This document shows positions 1 to 8,411 of a stretch of 64,000 bases of DNA, piece by piece (the stretch's first letter is position 1; the number at the start of each line of letters is the position of its first letter). The position numbers and the translations under genes are program-made. Source of the stretch: Acinetobacter proteolyticus. GTDB lineage: Bacteria > Pseudomonadota > Gammaproteobacteria > Pseudomonadales > Moraxellaceae. The stretch covers positions 2,834,057 to 2,898,056 of the forward strand of contig NZ_KB849179.1 in NCBI RefSeq assembly GCF_000367945.1. The letters run 5' to 3'. Under the pieces are notes generated by a model. That model was not told the origin of the DNA, searched no databases, and saw only the letters and a list, made by a program, of their open reading frames with translations.

Positions 1-2
1 TT

Positions 3-404
3 CAAATACCCCTCCCGCATGTGACGGCCTTACAACATACGGCTTATAAAGTATTGTGTTTAGACAATGATGAAACCATTTTGGAAGGGATGCGTACTTT
101 ACTGAGCAAGTGGGGCTATCAGATTTTCACCGCGACTGAACCTGAGCAAGCCTTGCAATTGATTGAGCAAGAAGACATTCAGGTCTGGCTGATCGACCAG
201 CACTTAAACCATGATCAACGTGGTCTAGACTTTATCGAACAGCATCGACTGGCGCATATTCCAGTGGCCCTGATTACCGCAGATTCTGACCCAGAACTGC
301 CCCAATACTTAAAACAGCAGAATATTGTGTTGCTGAAAAAACCGCTTAAACCTGCGGGATTACGGGCATGGTTATCGGGTTTAAAAATCATGCCGATGCA
401 ATAA
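3..404 (+). CDS. C-terminal receiver domain of a response regulator or hybrid histidine kinase (partial)
   Basis: The reading frame is open to the left edge of the window, so the protein starts outside it; a GTG at position 21 is probably internal. The visible 134 codons form one CheY-like receiver domain. Counting from that GTG, there is an acidic pocket (D15, D17), a phospho-acceptor Asp at 59 in WLIDQHL, a switch Thr/Ala pair at 86-87 and the conserved Lys in LLKKPLKP near 106. No output domain follows, since the protein ends 14 residues after that motif. This is the layout of a receiver fused to the end of a hybrid sensor kinase, or of a stand-alone CheY-like regulator. The fusion is inferred from the open upstream frame; the signal sensed cannot be seen. 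Confidence 0.75.
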   Translation, partial: QIPLPHVTALQHTAYKVLCLDNDETILEGMRTLLSKWGYQIFTATEPEQALQLIEQEDIQVWLIDQHLNHDQRGLDFIEQHRLAHIPVALITADSDPELPQYLKQQNIVLLKKPLKPAGLRAWLSGLKIMPMQ

Positions 405-719
405 CTAGCAAAATATTTTGCAACACATGCAGAAACCATCAAAAAGGAGCACTTTTATCGATGATCAATTGACCAAAGTGCTCAAATCATTATTGGCTAT
501 GGCAAAAACGTTCACTTACATTAGTGAACGTTTGTACACTTACTTACAATTAAATAAATCACTGTTTTTAATAATTAATTTTAGGGTAAAAAACATATCT
601 ACAACTTTAGTCGTATTCTACTTGCTTTCTCTATCCCGCATAAATTGATCAATTGAATCGAAGCCTAGCGCCATGTTTGTTGGGTTTCTCAGCACAAATT
701 GTCAAAAAGGACATTGATC
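405..719. other. Intergenic region with a perfect inverted repeat
   Basis: This stretch has no convincing gene; a 76-codon open frame across it has no recognisable protein character. It holds an 11-bp perfect inverted repeat at 506-533 (see separate entry), and the decamer GATCAATTGA occurs twice, at 463-472 and 647-656, the second inside the palindrome AATTGATCAATT at 643-654. The promoter of the next gene must lie here. Confidence 0.5.
506..533. promoter_or_regulatory. 11-bp perfect inverted repeat, possible operator
   Basis: The arms AAACGTTCACT (506-516) and AGTGAACGTTT (523-533) are separated by six bases. No T-run follows on either strand, which argues against an intrinsic terminator and for a dimeric regulator site about 190 bases upstream of the next start codon. 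The regulator is unknown. Confidence 0.4.
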
Positions 720-1481
720 ATGAATCACAGTAACCCGACAACTGACCATAGCTCACAACAGCTTTATCGCCAGTACAGTGCCAATGCACTGCTACCAGAA
801 TTGGATTGGCAAACCATCTTTGTACACAGCAAACTGGATGACACCCATTTACGTGCACTGAACACGCTTTATCAAGCTGCTGTTCCACTAGCACTTAATG
901 TATTTGATGAGCTCAATTTTGATGTGTTTGCACCCGCCGCTTATCACCCACAAGGCTTGGGTCTATTTGAAAAACTGGCGCAGCAGGAAGAAAAATTTTT
1001 AGACGCTCTCGAAACCGAATCGGCTCATCTCGACCATGACAGCCGCCATCAAATCTGGAGTATGTTACTACGCGGTGGTGCGGTACTGGTATTCAAAGCA
1101 TGGCTAGGTCATGTTAAAGGTGGCGAAAACCAATTGGATAAAACCCAATTTGATGAGCTTTCTGATTTATTGTTTATCAAAACACGTCCTGAACAATTAG
1201 CCCAACGTTTAAAAGTCGATGCCAATGCCGATTTGACGCATATCTTCTTAATGTATGAAAATGATGTGTTTTTAGACCATTTTAACAGCTTGGAAACTGC
1301 GGCTTTATTTGTTGATTTAGGCGTGTATGATGCTGCATTTTTAAGTCTGCGTGATGATCGCGTGGCTGAATATCTCAAAGCCAAAGGCTATGTGACCCAA
1401 GAGCAGATTGATGATTTACAATGTGCGTTAAACCCATTGTATTGCGATAGCTTAATGCCAAAACAGGATTGCTTGGCTTAA
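720..1481 (+). CDS. Conserved-looking hypothetical protein, function not recognised
   Basis: This 253-residue protein is not recognised. The ATG at 720 is preferred over an upstream TTG because AAAAAGG lies nine bases before it. The chain is soluble, predicted mostly alpha-helical and acidic, with many Leu, Asp and His residues. There is no signal peptide, no membrane segment and no obvious catalytic motif. The last third (LFVDLGVYDAAFL and following) reads like packed helices, and the C-terminus carries two Cys (PLYCDSL and KQDCLA). It stands alone on the plus strand between a possible operator and a strong hairpin, so it is probably a single-gene transcript. A cytoplasmic helical binding or sensor protein is possible, but this is only an impression from composition. 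Confidence 0.7.
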   Translation: MNHSNPTTDHSSQQLYRQYSANALLPELDWQTIFVHSKLDDTHLRALNTLYQAAVPLALNVFDELNFDVFAPAAYHPQGLGLFEKLAQQEEKFLDALETESAHLDHDSRHQIWSMLLRGGAVLVFKAWLGHVKGGENQLDKTQFDELSDLLFIKTRPEQLAQRLKVDANADLTHIFLMYENDVFLDHFNSLETAALFVDLGVYDAAFLSLRDDRVAEYLKAKGYVTQEQIDDLQCALNPLYCDSLMPKQDCLA

Positions 1482-1487
1482 CTAGCA

Positions 1488-1513
1488 GAAGCCACAATCA
1501 AGATTGTGGCTTC
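1488..1513. terminator. Strong hairpin between convergent genes
   Basis: GAAGCCACAATC (1488-1499) pairs perfectly with GATTGTGGCTTC (1502-1513), seven bases after the upstream stop codon. The T-tract is weak (GCTTTGATTTT), but the position between two convergent genes supports a bidirectional terminator. Confidence 0.65.
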
Positions 1514-1528
1514 GCTTTGATTTTCAGT

Positions 1529-2716
1529 TCAAGAAAGATCTTTTTCTAAACGCTGTTTATGAATCTGCATCACCACATCACTAAACTCATTTAAAACATA
1601 ATTGACCCATAAACGGCTATACCAGTTATATTCAGTGGATAAACGATAATCAATGCTTAGAATCAACTTGGTGGTATGCGCATCGATTTGTTCTAATTGA
1701 TAATCTGTTTTCAGCAAATCGAAATACTTGCCGCCCATTTCCAGATGGTCATCTAATGATCCCTTCGGAAAAGAATCTGGAGCAAACTGATATTTCCAGG
1801 ACAATAAATACGGCGCATGCGATGCAGTCACCTTTTCCTCAAACTTAATACCACGCTCCCACTGGATGGTGCGTATCAACTCACCCTCATGCTGCTCGGT
1901 CATACCAAAAACAGGTTTAGGAAAGCCCATGGTAAAAATAAAGCTGTCTTTGACTTCCTCTGGTTGAATCTTGCCAATCTGGTTAATGGCCTGAAATACT
2001 TGCTGTGCGGGCGCATGAATCACGACCGAGCGCTGGGTTTGTCCATATTCAGTACGGCTAAAATCAGGTAATAACAACCATAAAATCAAAGGTAGAAGTG
2101 CAAAAGAATAGATTTTGGCGCTGGGCTTCCATAGATAATGACAAATCAATCGCATCAAACCTGCGCCCAGCAGTAAACCGATCAGTAGAATGGGCAAGAG
2201 CATGATCAGACAAATAATACCTTCTCTTAACACGATCACACAGAACACTATCACGATCACCAAAACAAGCGGTTGAATTTTGAAAAGCTTAGAGAGGAAA
2301 ATAGGATTGGGCTGTTTTCGAATCATAAAGTATTCGAATAATGCTCCGAGTATTGCGGGAATCATCAAGACAATCACAAAGGACATCAGATCTTGAGAAT
2401 AACTGCTAAAAAGGACTGTCACTGCGATCAGGCCCACCGCCAAAATTAAAGGTAACACCTTTAAAAAAGAAGTTCTGGAGGGATAATCTTTTTCCAACTG
2501 ATAAGGAAGCTTAGAAGTGTTCCCTTTGAGTACGACCAGATAATCGTGTGGCTCATTCTTGATTTTATGAAATTGATAATCTTGGACACCTGCCTGCAAC
2601 AACATTTTGGCCAGACTGTCACGGGTCTGTTCCGTCCATTCTATGACTTGGATACGGGCATAACCCTGTTGTTGTAATTCCTGAATAATTGTTTTTGGAT
2701 CCTGAAGATAATGCAT
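1529..2716 (-). CDS. Membrane protein with C-terminal SRPBCC (START-like) domain
   Basis: The 395-residue protein has three parts. The N-terminal ~85 residues are soluble (a repeat-free alpha/beta region). Residues ~85-225 hold about five to six hydrophobic segments in pairs. From ~235 to the end is an SRPBCC-like fold, recognisable from VVIHAPAQQVFQAINQIGK and later beta strands ending in an amphipathic C-terminal helix. SRPBCC domains bind lipids or other hydrophobic ligands in a deep cavity. Here the domain would face the periplasm or cytoplasm beside the inner membrane; the side cannot be decided from sequence alone. The gene is transcribed alone, convergent with its left neighbour. The function is unknown, and the membrane/SRPBCC combination is the only solid statement. 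Confidence 0.7.
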   Translation of the reverse strand: MHYLQDPKTIIQELQQQGYARIQVIEWTEQTRDSLAKMLLQAGVQDYQFHKIKNEPHDYLVVLKGNTSKLPYQLEKDYPSRTSFLKVLPLILAVGLIAVTVLFSSYSQDLMSFVIVLMIPAILGALFEYFMIRKQPNPIFLSKLFKIQPLVLVIVIVFCVIVLREGIICLIMLLPILLIGLLLGAGLMRLICHYLWKPSAKIYSFALLPLILWLLLPDFSRTEYGQTQRSVVIHAPAQQVFQAINQIGKIQPEEVKDSFIFTMGFPKPVFGMTEQHEGELIRTIQWERGIKFEEKVTASHAPYLLSWKYQFAPDSFPKGSLDDHLEMGGKYFDLLKTDYQLEQIDAHTTKLILSIDYRLSTEYNWYSRLWVNYVLNEFSDVVMQIHKQRLEKDLS

Positions 2717-2782
2717 GCCGGCCTCGATTCAAATCTCAATCAGCCCAATGCAGGTCATTGAGCTGATTGATTCTAACCTAGC

Positions 2783-4897
2783 TTAGAACTTCATGCTCAT
2801 ACGCATCCAGTAATTGCGGCCAGTATTATTGAATTGCTCCTCGCTGGCAAAACCAAAACCTGAACTGCCTGCTTTATTCAGGTGTTCGGTATAAGTCTTG
2901 TCCAAGACGTTATCAACTCCCACCGAAAGATCAATATCTTGATTCAGACTATAGCTACCATTCAATGAAATCGTTGAGAAACCTGCACTTGGTTTCAAGT
3001 CATACCCCACGATGTTCCCTTGATGCAAGCTAATGCGATTTTGCTGATCCACCACACGCCACAACATACCAAGTGTATATTTATCAGCAACATAACGTAG
3101 ATTCACACGTCCTTCCAAAGGTGCAATTTGTGGCAAGGGTGTATTGTCCGTGGTATTTTTACCCCACGCATACATCGCACTCACATCTGCTTGGATATGG
3201 TCAGTAAACTGATAGCCAATGCCTGCCTCAGCACCGGCAATGGTTGCATCCACATTCTTCGCACCCGCGGTAATGCCACTACTGCCATGCCCGCCATGTC
3301 CACCTGCATGCATATGGCTATGATCATGATAATTCATCAGAATATAGTCATCAATTAGCCCTGCGTATGCCGACACCCATGAGTTAAATGCCCCCTGCTG
3401 CTGAGTAAAACCAAGATCTAACTGCAAAGTTTTCTCTGGGCGTACCCCATTAAAGGTATTGCTTGAACCAGCATTACCATGTTCAGGACTAAACAATTCC
3501 CAATAATCTGGCATACGTTCGACATAACCCAAGCCTACATAACTGTTCACGCCATGCTCGGTATTTTGATTTTCCAAACGAACAAAAGCACTAGGTAAGG
3601 TTTTTTCAAGTTGAGTGTTAAAACCTTTGGCTTTCGAATCAACACGCTCATCATCAACAGTGACTTGGTCTACGCGAGCACCTGTCACAATCTTATTCTG
3701 CGGGTTCAATTGATAAGTCAACTCACCGAAAGCACCATAAGACTGGAAGCGCATATCCTGACGGAAGGGTACATTCATCGATGGCATGGTCGGCGATGAC
3801 ATACTGCCACCATGTTTATTGAACTGAGAATCAACTCCAGTAATTAAACTCCATTGATTCCATTCAGACGTCATGGCCAAACGCGAGTTCAAGGTACGGC
3901 GTGTCACTTGCATGGCCATCGGGTTTGGCATCAGCATGGTCATGCCATCATGGCTCATTTCAACCAATGGCGGTGTACGCAAACTATAGTTATCCATAAT
4001 ATGGTCGTTATAGCTATAGTTCACCTGAGCTTCAATTTTCTTGATTACATCAGTGACATTTTTCTTTTCAAACCGTAAACCTAAACTTTCACGGGCAAAT
4101 TGTGCCCCATCCATACCACGCCCAGCATATTCAGCTTCACCATCCGCTTTACCACCGGTCAATTCCAACCAAGTATTTTCATCTGGGGTCCAGCCCAATG
4201 CAACATCGGCATTCCAACGTTCCCATGAAGACGGGATGGTATTGCCATCGCCGTCTTGATAACTATTCGATTCAGAGCGGTTGGCATTTAAGCGGATATA
4301 TTTTTTCTCGTCTCCAATCGCCGCTTCAACATTCTGATCTAAGCGCCCAAATGAACCCCACAATACACTCGCCTGTCCACGATAGGGTTTGTCTTGGGTG
4401 AGTTTTTCAGGTTCACGTTCAAAGATCACCGTTGCTGCTGAACCAGTATTGGCATATTGAACCGTTTGTGGCCCTTTGATCACTGAAATACGATCATAGC
4501 TTTCAGGAGAGATATAAGAGGTCGGTGCATCCATACGAGCAGGACATGCACCAAGGTTCTCCGTACCATCGGTTAAAATCTTGATGCGGGAACCAAACAT
4601 ACCACGAAAGGTCACATCTCCATTGGTGCCACCACTTTGTATTGAGTTAAAACCCATAATACTTTGTAGATAGTCGGCACCATCTGTCGCAGGGATGGGT
4701 TGAATCGGTTTCTTAGGATCAGCTTGTACCACCAAACCATTGCTCTCATTCGGTTGTTGTGCAGTGACCACAATCGGTGCCATTGAGACATGTGCCTGCT
4801 CATGCTGAACAGGTTCTGCCCACGCCATTGCGGTATTTGAAGCAGCCAAGATCGCAACCGTCAGCGGTTGTAATAAAAATTTAGGTTGAGCCATCAT
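2783..4897 (-). CDS. oprC: TonB-dependent copper receptor, OprC family
   Basis: This outer-membrane beta-barrel receptor of 704 residues has a signal peptide ending near AMAWA. A plug domain follows (residues ~60-180, with DVTFRGMFGSRIKILTDG and VIKGPQTVQYANTGSAATV), then a 22-strand-type barrel ending in the aromatic C-terminus WMRMSMKF. The plug carries C118-P-A-R-M122, the CxxxM arrangement that binds copper in Pseudomonas OprC. An extracellular loop near residues 525-545 is rich in His and Met. Together these support copper uptake rather than siderophore transport. The start offers two adjacent ATGs; AGAGAG precedes them. It lies 71 bases downstream of a His-rich DUF2946 gene and is probably cotranscribed with it. 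No Fur-like box was obvious. Confidence 0.88.
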   Translation of the reverse strand: MMAQPKFLLQPLTVAILAASNTAMAWAEPVQHEQAHVSMAPIVVTAQQPNESNGLVVQADPKKPIQPIPATDGADYLQSIMGFNSIQSGGTNGDVTFRGMFGSRIKILTDGTENLGACPARMDAPTSYISPESYDRISVIKGPQTVQYANTGSAATVIFEREPEKLTQDKPYRGQASVLWGSFGRLDQNVEAAIGDEKKYIRLNANRSESNSYQDGDGNTIPSSWERWNADVALGWTPDENTWLELTGGKADGEAEYAGRGMDGAQFARESLGLRFEKKNVTDVIKKIEAQVNYSYNDHIMDNYSLRTPPLVEMSHDGMTMLMPNPMAMQVTRRTLNSRLAMTSEWNQWSLITGVDSQFNKHGGSMSSPTMPSMNVPFRQDMRFQSYGAFGELTYQLNPQNKIVTGARVDQVTVDDERVDSKAKGFNTQLEKTLPSAFVRLENQNTEHGVNSYVGLGYVERMPDYWELFSPEHGNAGSSNTFNGVRPEKTLQLDLGFTQQQGAFNSWVSAYAGLIDDYILMNYHDHSHMHAGGHGGHGSSGITAGAKNVDATIAGAEAGIGYQFTDHIQADVSAMYAWGKNTTDNTPLPQIAPLEGRVNLRYVADKYTLGMLWRVVDQQNRISLHQGNIVGYDLKPSAGFSTISLNGSYSLNQDIDLSVGVDNVLDKTYTEHLNKAGSSGFGFASEEQFNNTGRNYWMRMSMKF

Positions 4898-4968
4898 CGG
4901 TCTCTCTTAAAACATAGATAAAACAGAGTCAGAGTTCCAAAAAACCCTAACGAAAAGAAAGTTTTAAT

Positions 4969-5406
4969 TTATGCAAAGAGTGGCGGAGCCCGCCCTTGAG
5001 GCAACAAGAATAACCGTTGCAGTGCAAAATAAACATGCTTAAAGGCTTGTTGATACGCAACTAAACGGATTTGGATACGGACCAGAACCTCTTTCACCCC
5101 CAATTCAGGCGGCAAGACCAGATTGGCATAGACCGTACAGTACTGACATTGGTGGTTAGGATCGTGATGATCATGTTGTGGCATCGATACTTGAACATGT
5201 TCAAGCTGATGCTCGTGATGCTGAGATGCATGGACCGAATGGCTATGCGAAGCTTGTAGCTTAGGCAACAGCAACGCCTGAGTAATAGTTTCACAGACAG
5301 GCGCGATTTGATATTGCTTCGGAAGTAGCGGCTGCAAGAAAACCGCAATCTGCAAACAGACCGCGGTTAAAGCCAGCAGCAAGCCACAACGAAACAAAGA
5401 GAGCAT
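4969..5406 (-). CDS. His-rich DUF2946 protein, probable copper-linked periplasmic/membrane protein
   Basis: This 145-residue protein starts with a hydrophobic helix (residues ~4-30) acting as signal or membrane anchor. A His-rich segment follows (residues ~54-85, with HSHSVHASQHHEHQ and PQHDHHDPNHQ), then the short CQYC motif and a second hydrophobic stretch. That pattern is typical of DUF2946 proteins, which are often found beside copper genes; a metal-handling role at the inner membrane or periplasm is an inference from composition and place. It sits 20 bases after def and 71 bases before oprC on the same strand, so a copper pair with oprC is likely. The role in copper delivery or sensing is not established. 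Confidence 0.7.
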   Translation of the reverse strand: MLSLFRCGLLLALTAVCLQIAVFLQPLLPKQYQIAPVCETITQALLLPKLQASHSHSVHASQHHEHQLEHVQVSMPQHDHHDPNHQCQYCTVYANLVLPPELGVKEVLVRIQIRLVAYQQAFKHVYFALQRLFLLPQGRAPPLFA

Positions 5407-5426
5407 CTTTAAAAAGTGTCTATCGC

Positions 5427-5957
5427 TTAACGTTTGACGCTTACTTTTTCTTTTTCACGTTGGCGAACCACTTTTTCCACTTTCTCACGTGCACGTTGAC
5501 GCTTTAATGGCGATAAATAGTCGACAAAAAGTTTGCCATTTAAGTGATCCATTTCATGTTGGATACAAACAGCGAGAAGTTCGTCAGCTTCTAACTCAAA
5601 TGCTTGACCTTCAAGGTTAATTGCCTCGATTTTTACGCGTGACGGACGCTCAACTTTGTCGTATATTTGAGGCACAGAGAGACAGCCTTCTTCATAAGGC
5701 TGCGTATCTTCGGTCAGTGGAATGACTTTGGGGTTAATGAACACCATCGGTTGGTTTTTCTCTTCAGAGATGTCCATAACAATAAGCTGAATATGATGAT
5801 CAACCTGAGTTGCCGCTAAGCCTATACCCGGTGCCTCGTACATGGTTTCAAACATATCTGCTGCAAGCTGACGAATATCATCAGTGACTTCTTCGACTGG
5901 CTTGGCAATGGTACGAAGGCGGGGATCAGGAAAACTTAAAATAGGTAATAAGGCCAT
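5427..5957 (-). CDS. def: Peptide deformylase
   Basis: This enzyme removes the formyl group from the N-terminal Met of nascent proteins. All three deformylase motifs are present in the 176-residue form: GIGLAATQ at 44-51, EGCLSVP at 90-96 with metal ligand C92, and QHEMDHLNG at 133-141 with ligands H134 and H138 and catalytic E135. The start at 5957 is chosen because GAGGA lies about eight bases upstream and [15 protein letters not shown] is the normal family N-terminus; an in-frame upstream ATG would add ten unrelated residues. A basic C-terminal tail ([12 protein letters not shown]) is present. It is divergent from the LysM gene, a conserved arrangement next to dprA. Confidence 0.97.
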   Translation of the reverse strand: MALLPILSFPDPRLRTIAKPVEEVTDDIRQLAADMFETMYEAPGIGLAATQVDHHIQLIVMDISEEKNQPMVFINPKVIPLTEDTQPYEEGCLSVPQIYDKVERPSRVKIEAINLEGQAFELEADELLAVCIQHEMDHLNGKLFVDYLSPLKRQRAREKVEKVVRQREKEKVSVKR

Positions 5958-5979
5958 ACTGTCGTCCTCACTTATGCCA

Positions 5980-6058
5980 TTGATCAAAAAACCAACTGAA
6001 GGGAATGCTTGATCAAAAAATTGTGTGTAAAGTCGTTATTATAGCGCAACTACACACA
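5980..6058. promoter_or_regulatory. Divergent def / LysM-gene promoter region with repeats
   Basis: The 12-mer TTGATCAAAAAA occurs twice (5980-5991 and 6009-6020). The complementary octamers TGTGTGTA (6022-6029) and TACACACA (6051-6058) flank the presumed plus-strand promoter. No regulator is assigned. Confidence 0.35.
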
Positions 6059-6079
6059 TAATTTTTAGGAATTATGATA

Positions 6080-7231
6080 ATGAAAAAGGTTTTAAACGGC
6101 ATACACTCATTTCATGCCTTGGGGTTAAAAAAACAACTGATTGCTGCAGCAATTTGTGCAGGTTTGGGGATGAGCGTGAATTTCGCCCATGCAGCAAGCC
6201 CAAATGTCAGTCCTCCTTCAGTGAAAGTCGGTGCGCCACATGTTTATGTGGTGAAAAAAGGCGATACGCTTTGGGATATCTCAGGGAAGTTTTTAAGTAA
6301 GCCTTGGCGCTGGCCAGAAATTTGGGCAAGCAATAAACATGTGAAAAATCCGCACTGGATTTATCCTGGAGATCGCTTACTACTTTGTAGTTTGAACGGT
6401 AAACCTTTAATCGGTAAAGATGAAGGTGATGGTTGTGACGGTATCATTCGCCGCTATACAGGCAATACTTCTAATTTACGTCCTCAAGTACGTGTTGAGG
6501 CCTTGAATAATAGCGTTCCTGTGATTCCCTTGGCTCATATTCAGCAATGGCTAGAACGTACTTCAGTTCTACCCGCAGATGCGATTGCCAATACCCCTTA
6601 TATCTTGGGTACAACAGACAACCGCGTACTTGCAGGTAAAGGCCAAAGTGTTTACGTACGTGGTAAAGGCCTTGAAAACGGTCAACGTTATGGCGTATTC
6701 CGTGAAGGTGAACCGTACATCGTATTGGATCAAAATGGCAAGAAACAGAATCTTGGGGTTGAGCTGACGCAAGTGGCTTCGGCTGTTGCCATTCGCAATG
6801 AAAATGACATCACTACAGTTGAACTCACCGATAGTTACAACGGTGAAGTTCGTCGTGGCGATCGGGTTATGGCTGAACAGGATGCCATGCTACCAACCTT
6901 ATTCTACCCAATTGATGCTAATCAGGTAAAAGACGGCGGTAAAATCATTCGTGTGATGGGTTCAATTGGCACAGCAGCCAAAAATGGCGTGGTCACCGTT
7001 GATCGTGGCACCGCAGACGGCGTTGAAATTGGTCAAGTGTTCAGTGTCTATCAAGATGGTGAAGTGGTCCGAGATCCGAAGACCAAAGAGAAAGTGAAAC
7101 TCCCTGGACAATATCTAGGTAGCGCCATGATCTTTAAGAGCTTTGATCGTATCAGCTATGCCTATATCCTTGAAAGCGAGCTACCGATCAAGCTTGGTTC
7201 GGATATTAAGCCACCTCGTTTAGATGATTAA
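6080..7231 (+). CDS. LysM domain-containing envelope protein
   Basis: This 383-residue exported protein has a signal peptide with cleavage after FAHAA. A LysM domain begins VYVVKKGDTLWDISGKFL (residues ~57-105), a fold that binds peptidoglycan glycan strands. The remaining ~280 residues form a mixed alpha/beta region with no enzymatic motif that I recognise. The ATG at 6080 has AGGA nine bases upstream, better spaced than the ATG at 6074. It sits between def and dprA, where a LysM protein is commonly conserved in gamma-proteobacteria, and dprA starts four bases after its stop, so the two are probably cotranscribed. A cell-wall-associated role is inferred. Confidence 0.85.
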   Translation: MKKVLNGIHSFHALGLKKQLIAAAICAGLGMSVNFAHAASPNVSPPSVKVGAPHVYVVKKGDTLWDISGKFLSKPWRWPEIWASNKHVKNPHWIYPGDRLLLCSLNGKPLIGKDEGDGCDGIIRRYTGNTSNLRPQVRVEALNNSVPVIPLAHIQQWLERTSVLPADAIANTPYILGTTDNRVLAGKGQSVYVRGKGLENGQRYGVFREGEPYIVLDQNGKKQNLGVELTQVASAVAIRNENDITTVELTDSYNGEVRRGDRVMAEQDAMLPTLFYPIDANQVKDGGKIIRVMGSIGTAAKNGVVTVDRGTADGVEIGQVFSVYQDGEVVRDPKTKEKVKLPGQYLGSAMIFKSFDRISYAYILESELPIKLGSDIKPPRLDD

Positions 7232-7235
7232 GTAA

Positions 7236-8375
7236 ATGCCTATGTTGAATCAATTATCACCTCATCACTATCACACTGTGTTGGTGTGGTACTTGGTTCA
7301 GCATTCGTTGTCGAGTTTCAGCAAAATTCAGCAGCACTTTGGTGGCTGTGAACAAGCAATACAACCACATCGTTTCCCAGAATGGTCACAATTGGGCTTA
7401 CACGCCAATCACTTAAAACGTTTAGCCGAATTTCAAAGCCCTCAGGGTCAACACCAATTCCAACAATTGCTTGATCTAGTCTGTAAATATAGTGATTTTA
7501 TTTTAACGCCAGAAGATCTGGGTTATCCCACTCAGCTCTTGCCATATGCAGATCGTCCACCCATTTTATTTGGACAAGGTCAGGCACAGGCCTTATTACA
7601 ACCACAGATTGCTATGGTCGGCAGCCGTAAACCGAGTCCACATGGACGCCAAGTCGCTTATGATTTTGCCTATTATTTAAGTGAAAAAGGCTTTTATATC
7701 AGCAGTGGTTTGGCACATGGGATTGATCAAGCCGCACATCAAGGTGGATTGGCACATCAACGAACCATTGCAGTGACAGGTACAGGTCTAGATAGCGTCT
7801 ACCCTGCTCAGCACAAACAACTGGCACAGCAAATTACCCAATCTGGGGCCATCGTGACTGAGTTTCTACCAACCACGATGCCCCTACAACAACACTTCCC
7901 CAGACGCAATCGAATTGTCAGTGGTCTGAGTCTGGGTGTATTGGTGGTTGAGGCAGCACTGAAAAGTGGTTCTCTCATCACCGCGAATGAAGCAGCCAAT
8001 CAAGGTAAAATGGTCTTTGCGATTCCAGGGCATATTTATAGTGAACACCATCAAGGCTGTCATCAACTGATTCGTGAAGGTGCGATTCTGGTCGATCATC
8101 CCGAACAGGTCATCGAAGATTTAGCGCTACCGACGCAATGGCAAGCCCAACAACACCCAACGGATGAAGCCAGTACTGCTCCTCCACCAAGCCTGCCCGC
8201 ACATTTGATTGCGTTGTATCAGAGTCTGGACTGGATTGGACAAGATTTGGATCAACTGGCGCTGCGCCATCCAATCACGATTGCAGAGCTAACCGCCCAA
8301 TTAATGGAATTGGAATTACTGGGTTTATGTCTACAACAAGCAGGACGCTATTTACGTTGTCGCCCAATGCATTAA
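7236..8375 (+). CDS. dprA: DNA processing protein DprA/Smf, transformation factor
   Basis: DprA binds incoming single-stranded DNA and loads RecA during natural transformation, acting in the cytoplasm. The 379-residue protein has an N-terminal helical region and a central Rossmann-like DprA domain (~100-300) with IAMVGSRKPSPHGR, YISSGLAHGIDQAAHQGG, and the signature PRRNRIVSGLS followed by VVEAALKSGSLITA. A C-terminal winged-helix-like segment (~315-375) is also present, as in longer DprA forms. ATG codons at 7236 and 7242 are both possible. The gene follows the LysM gene by four bases and precedes tsaC by 36. Its presence fits a naturally competent genus, although competence itself cannot be read from here. 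Confidence 0.95.
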   Translation: MPMLNQLSPHHYHTVLVWYLVQHSLSSFSKIQQHFGGCEQAIQPHRFPEWSQLGLHANHLKRLAEFQSPQGQHQFQQLLDLVCKYSDFILTPEDLGYPTQLLPYADRPPILFGQGQAQALLQPQIAMVGSRKPSPHGRQVAYDFAYYLSEKGFYISSGLAHGIDQAAHQGGLAHQRTIAVTGTGLDSVYPAQHKQLAQQITQSGAIVTEFLPTTMPLQQHFPRRNRIVSGLSLGVLVVEAALKSGSLITANEAANQGKMVFAIPGHIYSEHHQGCHQLIREGAILVDHPEQVIEDLALPTQWQAQQHPTDEASTAPPPSLPAHLIALYQSLDWIGQDLDQLALRHPITIAELTAQLMELELLGLCLQQAGRYLRCRPMH

Positions 8376-8411
8376 ACTAGTCATACTCTCTCCTGTTTTC
8401 ACATACATCCC

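Noticed and set aside
418..648. 76-codon open frame on the plus strand after the receiver gene
   Set aside because: No ribosome binding site, low-complexity composition and overlap with a probable operator; it reads as intergenic DNA.
4041..4401. Open frames of 72-99 codons on the plus strand inside the copper receptor
   Set aside because: They run antisense to a well-supported receptor gene and have no protein family features.
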